Position numbers and translations under genes: made by a program
In this document: positions 27,461-36,933 of the stretch, piece after piece
Numbering within the stretch: position 1 is the stretch's first letter
Layout: the number at the start of each line of letters is the position of its first letter
Assembly (NCBI GenBank): GCA_019638455.1
Contig: JAHBTU010000002.1
Coordinates: 1-64,000, forward strand
DNA: 64,000 nucleotides
Reading direction: 5' to 3'
Source: Saprospiraceae bacterium
GTDB taxonomy: Bacteria; Bacteroidota; Bacteroidia; Chitinophagales; Saprospiraceae
Notes under the pieces: generated by a model
Database searches by the model: none
Seen by the model: the letters and a program-made list of their open reading frames with translations, nothing else
What the model was told of the DNA's origin: nothing

Positions 27461-28573
27461 TCAGGTTTTTTCCTCGCCTTCCAAATGCTGCGTGAGCCGT
27501 TGCACCACTTTGAACTCGCTGAAGAACGTGCGAGCCAACACCCGCAAAACGGTATAGGTCGGAATGCCAATGACCATCCCAATGACCCCCCCCAGCTTGG
27601 CAGCCACGAGCGTCACCAGAAAAATCTCCAACGGATGCGCCTGCACGCTTTTGGAAAAAATCATGGGGCCGGTAAAGTTGTTGTCCATCAGTTGAGTCAG
27701 CATGAAAGCAGCGGCTACTTTGACCAAGAGAGGTATCAACAAAGCGAATTCCAAATCAAGGTGAGAGGAAGTCGTGATGAACAGCCCAAACACCATCCCG
27801 ATAATCGGCCCAACGTAAGGAATGATGTTGAACAGTCCTCCGAACACCCCAATGAGCAGCGCGTTGCTGACACCCAATATCCACAGCAAAATGCTCAACA
27901 CCACGGAAAAGACGGCCAACTGTATCGCCAAGCCGCCAAAATAGCGCGTCAGCATCGCGCTCGAATCCTCGACGACGTGCTGCACTTTTTGCTCCAATTC
28001 GGTGGGCAAGAGGGTGTGCAACATATTGACAAACAGATTTTTTTCTTTCAAAAAGAAAAACAAAATGAATGTGACCGAGGCAAACGTCACCACCACGCTA
28101 CCCGCCGTAGTCAGGAACGAGCCAAGAAAATCACCTAGGAAAGTCGGCTTGAACCAATCGCTCAACAGCTCTTGCAGTTTGGTGGCCAACGATTCGCCGG
28201 GCCGCAGCAAACCGATATAATGCAGCTGGATGTCAAGATTCAAAAAAGGGCCTTTCCATTTCTCACCCAAAGCATTGTAGTCCACGTTGGCCAAGTTGCG
28301 AGCCTGCGTCACGATAGTGGGCACGAACATTAGCAAGGCACCGAACAAGATGAGATAAAAGCTAAGGATGGTCAGCAAGGTGGCGCTAATCGGTCCCGCC
28401 CTGAAACGACCCACCCTGAGGTATTTTTGATAAAACGCCATGATGGGCTGACCCAACATCGAAAGCACCCAGGCAATCAGGATGTAACCAACGATGTCGG
28501 AAAAATACCAACCGATGGCGAGGAAAACCGCCGCGCCAGCCAGCCAAAGAAGATTGCGATTGAGGGTACTCAT
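27461..28573 (-). CDS. AI-2E family permease
   Basis: 370 residues with the AI-2E (PF01594) layout: two N-terminal helices, a helix pair near residue 70, a long soluble loop (~95-165), then clustered helices with the family motif IPYVGPIIGMVFGLF near residue 240. The C-terminal helix pair has GGVIGMVIGIPTYTVLRV. Members are polytopic membrane proteins for small-solute or ion efflux; some export AI-2. The substrate cannot be told here. 48 bp downstream of the TonB receptor start, same strand as ftcD. Confidence 0.88.
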   Translation of the reverse strand: MSTLNRNLLWLAGAAVFLAIGWYFSDIVGYILIAWVLSMLGQPIMAFYQKYLRVGRFRAGPISATLLTILSFYLILFGALLMFVPTIVTQARNLANVDYNALGEKWKGPFLNLDIQLHYIGLLRPGESLATKLQELLSDWFKPTFLGDFLGSFLTTAGSVVVTFASVTFILFFFLKEKNLFVNMLHTLLPTELEQKVQHVVEDSSAMLTRYFGGLAIQLAVFSVVLSILLWILGVSNALLIGVFGGLFNIIPYVGPIIGMVFGLFITTSSHLDLEFALLIPLLVKVAAAFMLTQLMDNNFTGPMIFSKSVQAHPLEIFLVTLVAAKLGGVIGMVIGIPTYTVLRVLARTFFSEFKVVQRLTQHLEGEEKT

Positions 28574-28624
28574 TTTAAAAAAGACATGGGTTTTTGTTTA
28601 CGAAGTCAGCAGGTCAGGGGGGGG

Positions 28625-30310
28625 TCACATTCTTCCATGCACGATGGCGATGATAGTTTGCTCCATTTCATCTGCCTCCCTCACCATTCGCTCGCCCTCG
28701 GCCACCACCTTGCTGCCATAATCCTTGTCGTCCAGACCGGCCGAATTGATTTTCACATTCAAAAAAGCACCGTGTACGGCGGCGCGAGCACACAAAGCAC
28801 CCACCCCAGCATCCGTCACGGAATTGGGGTTGCCCGTTTCCGTCATCTGTTTGATAAGGGCAAATGAATCAAAGGAAATTTGCATCACCTTGAACGGCAC
28901 TTCGATGGCGCGACGCGTAGCAGCCTGAATAGCCATTTTGCGAGCAGATTTTTCTTCCGGCGTTCCATTGGGCAAACCAAACGCGGTCATAATCGCATTA
29001 AAGGCATCCGTGTCCTCGTCCACCGCGCGCAGCAGCGCATCTTTCAGTTGCTGCCCACGCTCGGCAGCCTCCGAGAACTCCTCCCAGCGGTCGTCCCATC
29101 CACGTTTGTGGCTGCTCAGATTGGCAACCATCGTGGCGAGCGACACGCCCAGCGCACCCACATACGCGCTGACGGAGCCGCCACCCGGTGCGGGGCTTTC
29201 GCTGGCGGTCTCGTCGGCAAAAACGGCCAAGTCCTTTTTGACCAATTTCTTGGAGGTGCTCGAGTTGCCCGCTTCAAGGTTGTATTCTATGATTTTGCGC
29301 TGCGGGTCGAAGGCCGTCAGTTCGTCCAAGCCCATGGACTTGACCGCGATTTTGACTAATTCGGCCTCGCTCACGCCCACGCTGCGTTTTTGTTTTTTCA
29401 AAAAATAACGGCCTGCTTCCAACATCACGTTGAGCGGCACAAGGCCGACAAGCTCCGACCCCGTGACGCGCATCCCGCGGCGGTCGGCGCTTTTGCAACA
29501 TTCCTCAAACGCCAAATGCAACGGCGTGGCGCGGATGTCAGTGATGTTCATGGAAATCTGGGCGATGCCATATTCCTCGATGTACCAACCGATGGCCTTC
29601 ACCCCTTTCAAAGTGCCCGGCTCGCGTACTGGCTCGCCATTGGCATCTTTCAAGGGCTTTCCGGTGGAAGGGTCGTTCTTCACGCGGCCTTTTTCGCGCA
29701 CATCGAAAGCCACCGAGTTGGCACGGCGCACGGAAGTGGTGTTGAGATTGACGTTGTAAGCGATTAAAAAATCGCGGGCGCCGATGACCGTAGCGCCGCT
29801 CTTGGCATTGAACTGAGCCGGGCCATAGTCAGGCATCCAATCTGGGTTTGCCAATTTTTCCGGCAATCCCTCATACTCGCCGGCCCGAACGACGGCCAAA
29901 TTCTTTCTCTCTGGGCGGCTCGCAGCAGATTCATAGAGGTAAATAGGCAGATTGAGCTCACGCCCCACGCGCTCGCCAAGTCGCCGCGCCCAAGCCGCCG
30001 TTTCTTCCATGCTGATATTGGCAATGGGAATCAGCGGGCAAACATCAGTGGCACCCATGCGCGGGTGCTCGCCAGTATGCTTGCTCATGTCTATCAATTC
30101 GCACGCTTTTTGAATGGCTCTAAAAGCCGCTTCAACTACCAGCTCCGGCTCACCCACAAACGTGACGACTGTGCGGTGCGTGGCTTTGCCGGGGTCAACA
30201 TCCAACAGTTTCACGCCTTCGACGCTCTCAATGGCATCGGTGATTTGTTTGATAACGGTCAGGTCGCGCCCTTCCGAAAAATTGGGCACACATTCGATGA
30301 GTTGCTTCAT
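28625..30310 (-). CDS. ftcD: Glutamate formimidoyltransferase / formimido-THF cyclodeaminase fusion
   Basis: 561 residues. Transfers the formimino group of formiminoglutamate to tetrahydrofolate, then deaminates it to methenyl-THF, in histidine breakdown. The transferase part (1 to ~330) starts MKQLIECVPNFSEGRD and has HTGEHPRMGATDVCPLIP with the catalytic His. The cyclodeaminase part (~345-561) has SPAPGGGSVSAYVGALGVS. The two-domain arrangement is the one known from animals and several Bacteroidota. No other hut genes lie nearby. No signal peptide; cytoplasmic. Confidence 0.95.
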   Translation of the reverse strand: MKQLIECVPNFSEGRDLTVIKQITDAIESVEGVKLLDVDPGKATHRTVVTFVGEPELVVEAAFRAIQKACELIDMSKHTGEHPRMGATDVCPLIPIANISMEETAAWARRLGERVGRELNLPIYLYESAASRPERKNLAVVRAGEYEGLPEKLANPDWMPDYGPAQFNAKSGATVIGARDFLIAYNVNLNTTSVRRANSVAFDVREKGRVKNDPSTGKPLKDANGEPVREPGTLKGVKAIGWYIEEYGIAQISMNITDIRATPLHLAFEECCKSADRRGMRVTGSELVGLVPLNVMLEAGRYFLKKQKRSVGVSEAELVKIAVKSMGLDELTAFDPQRKIIEYNLEAGNSSTSKKLVKKDLAVFADETASESPAPGGGSVSAYVGALGVSLATMVANLSSHKRGWDDRWEEFSEAAERGQQLKDALLRAVDEDTDAFNAIMTAFGLPNGTPEEKSARKMAIQAATRRAIEVPFKVMQISFDSFALIKQMTETGNPNSVTDAGVGALCARAAVHGAFLNVKINSAGLDDKDYGSKVVAEGERMVREADEMEQTIIAIVHGRM

Positions 30311-30486
30311 GCAGCAGTGATTGGATTTTATTTGTTTGAGGGGGTAAAGGTAAAAACACAGGCGGAGCCCGAAGACTGAATTTCAATGAGCTGCTCTTAT
30401 GGAGGGGGGCAACCACCACTCCGAAATAAAAATCTGAACCGAGTAAAAGAATTTACGTTTAATGTCAAAACATCTAAGTTTGCGTC

Positions 30487-30942
30487 ATGAAGTTGGAAGC
30501 CGAACTCAAAAGTACCAAGCCCCTGCAACCGCGCCAACGGGCCTTGCTCAATATCATGTTTACCGCCAGCTGGCTTGATTGCAACATATCTCGCCAGTTG
30601 CGCCCTTATGGCCTCACAGGGCCTCAATACAACATACTGCGCATCCTCAACGGAAGCTATCCCAAAGGACTTTCAGTGCTCGACATCAAAAGCAGGATGA
30701 TTGACCGGAGTAGCAATGTGAGCCGCTTGGTGGAAAAGCTCCGAATAAGCGGTTTGGTGGAACGAGTACCACACGCCGAAGACCGCCGCATGGTCATCGT
30801 CAGCATATCTGAGACAGGCAAAAAAATGCTTGCAGAAATAGAGCAAGCGCGTTTCATGGATGGCCATGGCGTGTTGGGCAGCAAGCTCACGGAGGCAGAA
30901 GCACTCGAGCTTTCCTACTTGCTCGACAAGTTTAGGGAATAA
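30487..30942 (+). CDS. MarR family transcriptional regulator
   Basis: 151 residues. Winged-helix core: YGLTGPQYNILRILNGSYPK (helices 2-3), a recognition-helix region LDIKSRMIDRSSNVSRLVEK and a wing RVPHAEDRRMVIVSISETGK, flanked by dimerisation helices. A DNA-binding repressor of the MarR kind; target genes unknown. A TAAGTTTG box (30475-30482) lies only 4 nt from the start codon. If it is the -7 element, the mRNA would have almost no leader. Confidence 0.9.
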   Translation: MKLEAELKSTKPLQPRQRALLNIMFTASWLDCNISRQLRPYGLTGPQYNILRILNGSYPKGLSVLDIKSRMIDRSSNVSRLVEKLRISGLVERVPHAEDRRMVIVSISETGKKMLAEIEQARFMDGHGVLGSKLTEAEALELSYLLDKFRE

Positions 30943-30968
30943 CGACGCGCATTTAGTCGCTTCTTCAA

Positions 30969-31012
30969 AAAAGGAGACACGCGGGGCGGTAAGTCCCTGC
31001 GTGTCTCCTTTT
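30969..31012 (+). terminator. Rho-independent terminator after marR-like gene
   Basis: aaaaggagacacgcgggg (30969-30986) pairs with ccctgcgtgtctcctttt (30995-31012) around an 8-nt loop and is followed by ctttttg. The A-run on the left and T-run on the right make it usable in both directions. Confidence 0.85.
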
Positions 31013-31323
31013 CTTTTTGCCATAGCAGCACCCGGCGAATGAGGCATATATGAGAATATGAGAAGACGAATTTTCACCATCTTGCAAAAGCGTTAAAAAC
31101 GCAAGCTACCCGACACAGTCTCGCTTTTTCAAATGCGCTTCGAGAGAATGCATTATTTTTGCTAACGTTTTAATCCACTCCCTGCCGGAGTTGTGTATCC
31201 TCCCTACTCTGATTTTCCGGACCATATTTTCCTTCATAATTCCATCCTGTGGCCTCCGCTTCGTGTGCTCTCCAAAGACCATGAGTGTTTTCTATCGTTA
31301 ACCGAAAATTCGATTTTGCAAAG
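31013..31323. other. Intergenic region upstream of SdrD-B protein gene
   Basis: 311 bp without a gene. TATTTTTG at 31154-31161 fits the TAnnTTTG -7 box, but no good TTG lies at the right distance. Nothing else recognised. Confidence 0.4.
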
Positions 31324-33102
31324 ATGAAACAACGAACACTTTCTTCCTTAGCTGCACTTTTGTTCAGCCTATCCGCAATGTTCGTGGCCATCGCCATGAC
31401 ACCCACCGCGCTGAATGCCGGCACCATTACCGGCTTCGTGTGGAACGACCTGAACACCAACGGCATTCAAGACCCCGGCGAACCCGGCATGGAGGACATC
31501 TGGGTGCTCCTGCTGGATGCGGGCGGCAACCAATTGGACGGTCGCCTCACCGATGCCAACGGCATCTACACATTCAATGACGTGCCAGCCGGCACCTACA
31601 TCCTGCGCTTTTCTAACCCCGGAGGAATCTGGCAGACACCACAGAACCAAGGCAACGACGATTCGATAGACAGCGATGCCGACCCCTTGGGATACACCGA
31701 TGTTTTCACCATCGCGCAAGGTCAGGTCGTCAAACTCGACGCGGGATTCACGTCGGAGCCACAGGGCTGTTTCACCCCCGTCATCATCACCGTGTCGGCT
31801 ATCGAATGTAACGACAACGGCACCCCCGATCCCGACGACGATACTTTTACCTTTGCCATCACCGCAAGTGGAGGCACCGGGCCTTGGGGCTGGGATTTGT
31901 TGCCCGACTTGATGATGGTTCCCTACGACACGGCCATCACGTTTGGCCCATTCCAAATTGTCAATGGAGCCATCACACTGACCATTGTTGACCACGACAA
32001 CCCCGATTGCATTGCCACCGTGACGGTGAATCCGCCAGCACCCTGCTCTTCGCCCACCCCACCCTCTGGCGATACACTGGTCATCAATTGTCCGCCAGAC
32101 CTTACCACCGTAGCGACTGGCTCTACTGGCACGAACGTCACTTTTAACGCGCCCGTAGCCACCACGACTTGCCCGAGCGGTGCCACCGTGACACAAATCT
32201 CCGGCCCGACAAGCGGCAGCCAGTTCCCGGTAGGGACCACCGAAGTGTGCTTCGCTGCCACCGACACTTGCGGCAACGCGGACACTTGCTGCTTCAAGGT
32301 GATTGTGAATACAGCCCCGCCCACACCCACCAACTGCGACGAAAAAATCATCGGCTGCATTAAATACGAGTTGCTCGACATCACGCTCGACGCGAACAAA
32401 AACCGTACATATCGCATTCGAGTGACCAATAACTGCGCGAGCAAAATGGTTTACACTGCCTTTCAGTTGCCTAATGGCATCGTGGCCAAGGCTCCAGCCA
32501 ACAACTCTATCTATACCGCTCCCAGCGGACGCGAATACGCGGTGCGCAACCCGAACTTCTCGCCGTTCTATTCCATCCGATTCATGTCGAGTGGCCCCGA
32601 CAGCATCAGCAACGGCCAGTCGGATATTTTTTCCTACACCCTGCCACCGCAAATCGCGCCCGACTACATTCACGTCATCGTGCGGGTCACGCCAAAAGTA
32701 TTCTACGAAGCACACCTCAACACCTTCGACTGTGTGCCCATCGTGAACGCCACCAGCCCCGGCCAAGTGGATAAGCAGCACTATGCCGATGCCACGCAAT
32801 TGGACGACGGCGCAGAGGCGCAGAACGATGCGACACAAGCCTTGCCCGACGCTCCGCTCAAGGTGTACCCCAACCCTTCGGCAGGCTCGCTCTCGGTTGA
32901 CCTAAGCCCGTGGAAAGGCCAGTCTGTCAAAGTGTTGCTTATGAATGGTCAGGGCAACGCCATCAGCATACTCAACACTGAGGCCAACAATGCGCCATTC
33001 TCCTTCGATGTTGCTGGCGATTTGCCTAAGGGACTCTATTTCATCCAAGTTGTTCCCTCGCAAGGCAATCGGAAGGTGCAGCAATTTATTTTGCAGCGTT
33101 GA
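31324..33102 (+). CDS. SdrD-B/HYR-domain surface protein, T9SS cargo
   Basis: 592 residues from ATG 31324, which begins a signal peptide (LSSLAALLFSLSAMFVAIAM); an in-frame ATG 13 codons earlier is less likely. Domains: SdrD-B-like Ig fold (GFVWNDLNTNGIQDPGEPGM ... FNDVPAGTYILRF) at ~25-130; a Cys-containing segment at ~135-235; a HYR domain (INCPPDLTTV ... VGTTEVCFAATDTCGNADTC) at ~245-330; an unassigned segment with paired Cys; and a T9SS sorting domain (VYPNPSAGSLSVDL ... LPKGLYFIQVVPSQGNRKV). Probably an adhesive or structural surface protein. Followed by a strong terminator. Confidence 0.88.
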   Translation: MKQRTLSSLAALLFSLSAMFVAIAMTPTALNAGTITGFVWNDLNTNGIQDPGEPGMEDIWVLLLDAGGNQLDGRLTDANGIYTFNDVPAGTYILRFSNPGGIWQTPQNQGNDDSIDSDADPLGYTDVFTIAQGQVVKLDAGFTSEPQGCFTPVIITVSAIECNDNGTPDPDDDTFTFAITASGGTGPWGWDLLPDLMMVPYDTAITFGPFQIVNGAITLTIVDHDNPDCIATVTVNPPAPCSSPTPPSGDTLVINCPPDLTTVATGSTGTNVTFNAPVATTTCPSGATVTQISGPTSGSQFPVGTTEVCFAATDTCGNADTCCFKVIVNTAPPTPTNCDEKIIGCIKYELLDITLDANKNRTYRIRVTNNCASKMVYTAFQLPNGIVAKAPANNSIYTAPSGREYAVRNPNFSPFYSIRFMSSGPDSISNGQSDIFSYTLPPQIAPDYIHVIVRVTPKVFYEAHLNTFDCVPIVNATSPGQVDKQHYADATQLDDGAEAQNDATQALPDAPLKVYPNPSAGSLSVDLSPWKGQSVKVLLMNGQGNAISILNTEANNAPFSFDVAGDLPKGLYFIQVVPSQGNRKVQQFILQR

Positions 33103-33129
33103 GCAAAGCAGCATCTTGTTTTTCAATTT

Positions 33130-33164
33130 AAAAAAGCCATCCCGATGTTCGGGGTGGCTTTTTT
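33130..33164 (+). terminator. Terminator of SdrD-B protein gene
   Basis: aaaaaagccatcccgatgtt pairs with cggggtggctttttt, a compact stem with A-run and T-run. It lies 28 bp after the stop codon. Confidence 0.85.
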
Positions 33165-33177
33165 AATTGGGCAAAAA

Positions 33178-33207
33178 AATAAGCCATGCTGTAAGGCATG
33201 GCTCATC
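33178..33207 (-). terminator. Terminator of the small secreted protein gene at 33232
   Basis: On the minus strand GAGCCATGCC, a short loop and GCATGGC are followed by a run of seven T. It lies 25 bp beyond the stop of the gene at 33232-33753, back to back with the terminator of the convergent gene. Confidence 0.8.
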
Positions 33208-33231
33208 CGTGAAGTTTTCTCAGAGTATGAG

Positions 33232-33753
33232 TTAATCAAGAGCTGCGATATCGTTGGTAGGCAAAGGCCGTGCCGAATGTTTGTATTTGACCTTTAAAAT
33301 CGTGATGGCGCTTTCGTCGTCCACATGCAAGTTGTCGCCCAACAAAAACTGATAGGTGCCAGACTTGGTGAACACGGGTCTATTTTCGACAATCCCGTAG
33401 GTATATGGGTCGGCTTTGAAGGTAGCGGTGTTTATTTTGAGCATTTTCATCGTTTCAAACCGTTCACTGCTCACAAAGGGCTTTAGTTTTCCCGCGCCCT
33501 CCTCCTTGGGAAAAACGACGTAGAAAAAACGCCCGTTGGGGTCAATAACGCCAAGGTATCGAGGGTTGGGCGCTTTGAAATAGAGCTTCAAAAGCTCGCC
33601 TTTGTATATCACGGTGGAGCTTGCCCACATTTTTGGGGCTGACTCGGCAACGGGGGCTTCTGGCAAAATTAGCGGGCTGGGAGCCATCTTGTCGAGACTC
33701 ATGGCTGCCGAAAAAAGCAAGCCAGCAGCGGGGAGCACATGGATTAACTTCAT
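33232..33753 (-). CDS. Small secreted protein of unknown function
   Basis: 173 residues from ATG 33751-33753, taken as start because it begins a signal peptide (MKLIHVLPAAGLLFSAAMSL); the frame also has an ATG at 33792. The mature part looks like one beta-sandwich-type domain (VIYKGELLKLYFKAPNPRYL, GVIDPNGRFFYVVFP, GTYQFLLGDNL) and ends in a polar tail. I recognise no family. No cysteine in the mature part and no T9SS sorting domain. Periplasmic or outer-membrane associated by inference. Confidence 0.65.
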   Translation of the reverse strand: MKLIHVLPAAGLLFSAAMSLDKMAPSPLILPEAPVAESAPKMWASSTVIYKGELLKLYFKAPNPRYLGVIDPNGRFFYVVFPKEEGAGKLKPFVSSERFETMKMLKINTATFKADPYTYGIVENRPVFTKSGTYQFLLGDNLHVDDESAITILKVKYKHSARPLPTNDIAALD

Positions 33754-33949
33754 AAAATCAGTTTGAAAGATGAATAATCGGTTTGAAAGCAAGTTGGCGA
33801 CTGCTCAAAAATTTGTTGAATTCGCCCAAGCGCGATATTTTCAATTTTAGTTAAAAATATCATGCCAAACTTTCAAACGGGCGAAAGGTTTTTCGCATTG
33901 CCCAAAATAGGTAGAAAAATCATGCTGACGCTGGCATTCGGCACAAAAA

Positions 33950-33986
33950 AAGGCCGCTCCTCGGTTGAGAGTGGAGCGACCTTTTC
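33950..33986 (-). terminator. Terminator of the secreted protein gene at 34003
   Basis: On the minus strand AAAAGGTCGCTCCAC pairs with GAGGAGCGGCC and is followed by a T-run (plus-strand aaaaaaagg at ~33949). It lies 16 bp beyond the stop at 34003. Confidence 0.8.
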
Positions 33987-34002
33987 TGCTCATGCAAAAT
34001 AT

Positions 34003-34572
34003 CTATTGGATAACCACATTTTCTGCTTTAATCAGCAAAAGCCCACCTGCAACAATTTGGCCTTTGCTCGATGATTTTGTCTTCATTTCACATTTGCTGC
34101 ACCCCGCATCCGTCGCACAAGTAGCATTCAGGTTATTGCCTTGTAGTGTAAACGACACGCTGCATGATGTTCCGCCCATTTTGCAATCGCACCAGATGGT
34201 GACCGTATTGCCATTTCGAGCAGTGCTTGGATTGTCGAAAGAAACCAACCAATACTTTAAGGTGTCTCCTTCGATACTTACTTCTCCGCTGCCATCTCCG
34301 CCCGAGAAAGTCGAGGTGGCAATTTCCGCGAGTGGCGCCATCACCTGAAAGAGTTCTTTGTCCGTTTCGATGCTGGCAGTTTCACTTCGGGCAATCGTAG
34401 CGACACCACTCGAATTGAATCGAACGGCCAAGATAGAAGTAGCATCCGAACTGCCCGCTTTCTTTGAACGGTACACATAATCTACCTCTGGTTGGTAATA
34501 GGACTGGGCAAAAATCTGTTGGCACACAAACAGGCAGATTGACAGAACCGTCAGGAACAATTCCTTTTTCAT
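34003..34572 (-). CDS. Small secreted cysteine-containing protein of unknown function
   Basis: 189 residues. Signal peptide MKKELFLTVLSICLFVCQQI ending near FAQ. The mature part is rich in Ser/Thr and beta-forming residues. It has clustered cysteines in WCDCKMGGTSCSVSF and CATDAGCSKCEMK, suggesting disulfides or a metal site. No family recognised and no sorting domain. Divergent from the HlyD-type gene; a run of thirteen or so T lies between them near 34670. Confidence 0.65.
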   Translation of the reverse strand: MKKELFLTVLSICLFVCQQIFAQSYYQPEVDYVYRSKKAGSSDATSILAVRFNSSGVATIARSETASIETDKELFQVMAPLAEIATSTFSGGDGSGEVSIEGDTLKYWLVSFDNPSTARNGNTVTIWCDCKMGGTSCSVSFTLQGNNLNATCATDAGCSKCEMKTKSSSKGQIVAGGLLLIKAENVVIQ

Positions 34573-34866
34573 TGGTGAGAAGTTTTGATTTGGTGCCTAC
34601 ATTGACGCTTTCGGCATTTGCGCTCTACTCATTTAAAGGCATTTCGAGTACCTCCTTTTTAAGAACGCCTTTTTTTTTTTTGCCTTATTCTTCATTCAGC
34701 AAATTTTTTAGTCAAAACCCTCTCGTGTTAATAGTGCCTCCCGTTTTTATCGAATTTCATCTGCCTTTTTAGGCCATTTATCCAACTATTTTCCCGGCAG
34801 GCACATCACTTGGTAATCTTGCCCCGTTCATCGTCAAGATTCTTTCAGAAAAACAGTATTTTGAAA

Positions 34867-36345
34867 ATGGCAACTACAACGCCTAAACGAAAAAGAACTC
34901 TTTTGTACGCCCTGTTGGGTTTATTTGCATTGCTCGTCGTGGCGGCAGCCATCAAGGCTCGTTCCAAACCCAAAGGCGAGGAAGTGACCGTCGAGAAAGT
35001 ACAACGCCGCACCATCCGAGAGACCGTGAGCGCCAGCGGGAAAATTTTTCCCGAAACCGAGGTGAAAATCAGTTCGGACGTGTCGGGAGAAATCACGGAG
35101 CTTTATGTGCGCGAGGGTGATTCGGTGGTGGCCGGGCAGATATTGGCCAAAATTCGCCCCGACGAATACCAGAGCGCCGTGGAGCAGGGGCAAGCTTCGC
35201 TCAACACAGCGCGTGCGCAGCGCGAAATATCTTCTGCCAATGTGAAAACCAGCACCGCTCAAATAGAACAATTCAGGGCAGATGTGCAACGTGCCAAAAC
35301 GCAGATGGAGGCCGCGCGCAATGCCCATCAACGCAATGAAAAATTGCATCGAGAGGGTGTGATATCAACCGCCGAATTTGAAACCTCGCTCAGCAACCTT
35401 CACGCCGCCGAAAGCACCGTGGCTGCTGCCAATGCAAGTCTCAAGTCTGCCGAAAACAATCTCGCCAATGCACGCGAGAACGTCCGCGTCTCCGATTTTG
35501 GCATAACGAGTGCGGGCGCTCGGTTGCGCGAGCTGCGCACTAGCTTGCAAAAAACCATCATCACCGCTCCGGTGAACGGCATTGTAAGCAAACTCAATGT
35601 GGAAAAGGGAGAGCGCGTGGTGGGAACCCTTCAAATGGCTGGCACCGAGATGATGCGCATCGCCAACCTTACTTCGATGGAAGTACAGGTTGATGTGAGC
35701 GAAAATGACATCTTGAAGGTGAATCTGAACGACGAAACCGACATAGAGGTGGATGCCTATTTGGGGCGTGTTTTCAAAGGGCGGGTATCCGAAATCGCCA
35801 ATAGCGCGAGCAATGTGAGCACCTCCGCCATCAGCCTAAACACCGACCAAGTGACCAATTTTGTGGTAAAAATCAGGGTTGACCCCGCCTCATATTCCGA
35901 TTTGATGGGGCAAGGGCGTTTGCACCCTTTCCGGCCCGGCATGTCAGCCTCGGTCGAGATATACACCAAAACCGCCGACGGCACCCTTAGCGTGCCCCTC
36001 ATAGCGGTCACCACGCGCGAGGATGAGGACAAAGACAAAAAAAACAAGGCTCAAAAAGCGGAGGAGGCCAAAGAGACAAGCAAAAAAGATTTGAGCAAAA
36101 TCCGTGAAATCGTCTTCGTTATGTCCGCCGACACGGTAGCGGCCCGCGAGGTGAAAACTGGCATTCAGGACAACGATTACATCGAAATACTGACGGGTCT
36201 TCAAGAAGGCGAATTAGTGGTGAGTGGCCCCTACTCGGCTATTGCCCGCAAACTCAAAGCGGGAAGCCGTGTCACCATTGCCGACAAGGAAAAGGAAAAA
36301 GGCAAGGAGAAGGAGAAAAAAGGGGCAAAAGTTGAAGTGGATTGA
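34867..36345 (+). CDS. HlyD/RND-type periplasmic adaptor protein
   Basis: 492 residues from ATG 34867; the frame opens at 34810 but MATTTPKRKRTLLYALLGLF gives the expected basic-hydrophobic anchor. Then a biotinyl-lipoyl-like half (VSASGKIFPETEVKISSDVS, VREGDSVVAGQILAKI), a long coiled-coil hairpin (~100-215), the second lipoyl half (ITAPVNGIVSKLNVEKGERV) and barrel/membrane-proximal domains. Adaptors of this kind join an inner-membrane pump to an outer-membrane TolC channel. Neither an RND/MacB pump nor TolC gene is adjacent. Two charged inserts stand out: EDEDKDKKNKAQKAEEAKET at ~400 and a K/E-rich tail. Confidence 0.87.
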   Translation: MATTTPKRKRTLLYALLGLFALLVVAAAIKARSKPKGEEVTVEKVQRRTIRETVSASGKIFPETEVKISSDVSGEITELYVREGDSVVAGQILAKIRPDEYQSAVEQGQASLNTARAQREISSANVKTSTAQIEQFRADVQRAKTQMEAARNAHQRNEKLHREGVISTAEFETSLSNLHAAESTVAAANASLKSAENNLANARENVRVSDFGITSAGARLRELRTSLQKTIITAPVNGIVSKLNVEKGERVVGTLQMAGTEMMRIANLTSMEVQVDVSENDILKVNLNDETDIEVDAYLGRVFKGRVSEIANSASNVSTSAISLNTDQVTNFVVKIRVDPASYSDLMGQGRLHPFRPGMSASVEIYTKTADGTLSVPLIAVTTREDEDKDKKNKAQKAEEAKETSKKDLSKIREIVFVMSADTVAAREVKTGIQDNDYIEILTGLQEGELVVSGPYSAIARKLKAGSRVTIADKEKEKGKEKEKKGAKVEVD

Positions 36346-36346
36346 G

Positions 36347-36380
36347 TTGTCGTTCGCAAGCACTTTATAGCCTACCTTTG
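36347..36380 (+). promoter_or_regulatory. Promoter of the two-helix membrane protein gene
   Basis: TTG (36347-36349), 23-nt spacer, TACCTTTG (36373-36380), a perfect TAnnTTTG box. It begins right after the adaptor gene stop and lies 40 bp before the chosen start at 36420, which supports that start over the upstream ATG at 36342. Confidence 0.6.
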
Positions 36381-36419
36381 CCGCGCATCGAATCGTGTTT
36401 CGGTGCGCGGCAATTTTTT

Positions 36420-36905
36420 ATGGAAAATCAAGAAACGCTCCCTCCCGACACCGCAAATCTGCACAAAAACGGTCGTCCCAAAACGACCATGCTTTCCACC
36501 AGCACCACCCTTTTCTGGCGGGTGTTCGTGCCCATATTTGGCACGGTGTTTCAGCTGGGCTTTGTGCTCGCCTTTTGGCTGATGGACGAGGATGATTTAT
36601 ACCTTTCTTTTCCCCTCCTCTGGTTTCGACTCTTTCTCCTGCTGCTACTGCTTGGCTGGCTGTGGATGCTGAGCCGCACTCTTTGGCGATTGAAGCGGGT
36701 AGATGCCGACGATACGCATCTCTATGTGAGCAACTATTGGGTCACCGTTCGCTACCCTTGGCAGGACGTGGAGCGCATTGAGGAAAAAAAGCGAATGGGT
36801 CGTCGTGTGGTCAATTTTTGCTTGAGAGCACCTGGTCGTTTTGGTCAAATAATATCTTTTTTGCCCAGCTCATTCTTCGATGAGTGGATGAAAAACAAAA
36901 AGTGA
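36420..36905 (+). CDS. Two-helix membrane protein with PH-like soluble part
   Basis: 161 residues from ATG 36420, preferred because of the TACCTTTG promoter just upstream. Two hydrophobic segments (FWRVFVPIFGTVFQLGFVLA and FRLFLLLLLLGWLWMLS) are followed by a ~70-residue soluble part (YVSNYWVTVRYPWQDVERIE) resembling bacterial PH domains. No specific family assigned. Inner-membrane protein of unknown role. Confidence 0.65.
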   Translation: MENQETLPPDTANLHKNGRPKTTMLSTSTTLFWRVFVPIFGTVFQLGFVLAFWLMDEDDLYLSFPLLWFRLFLLLLLLGWLWMLSRTLWRLKRVDADDTHLYVSNYWVTVRYPWQDVERIEEKKRMGRRVVNFCLRAPGRFGQIISFLPSSFFDEWMKNKK

Positions 36906-36933
36906 TTGCCTTCGAATCCAAAAGAACACAGCT

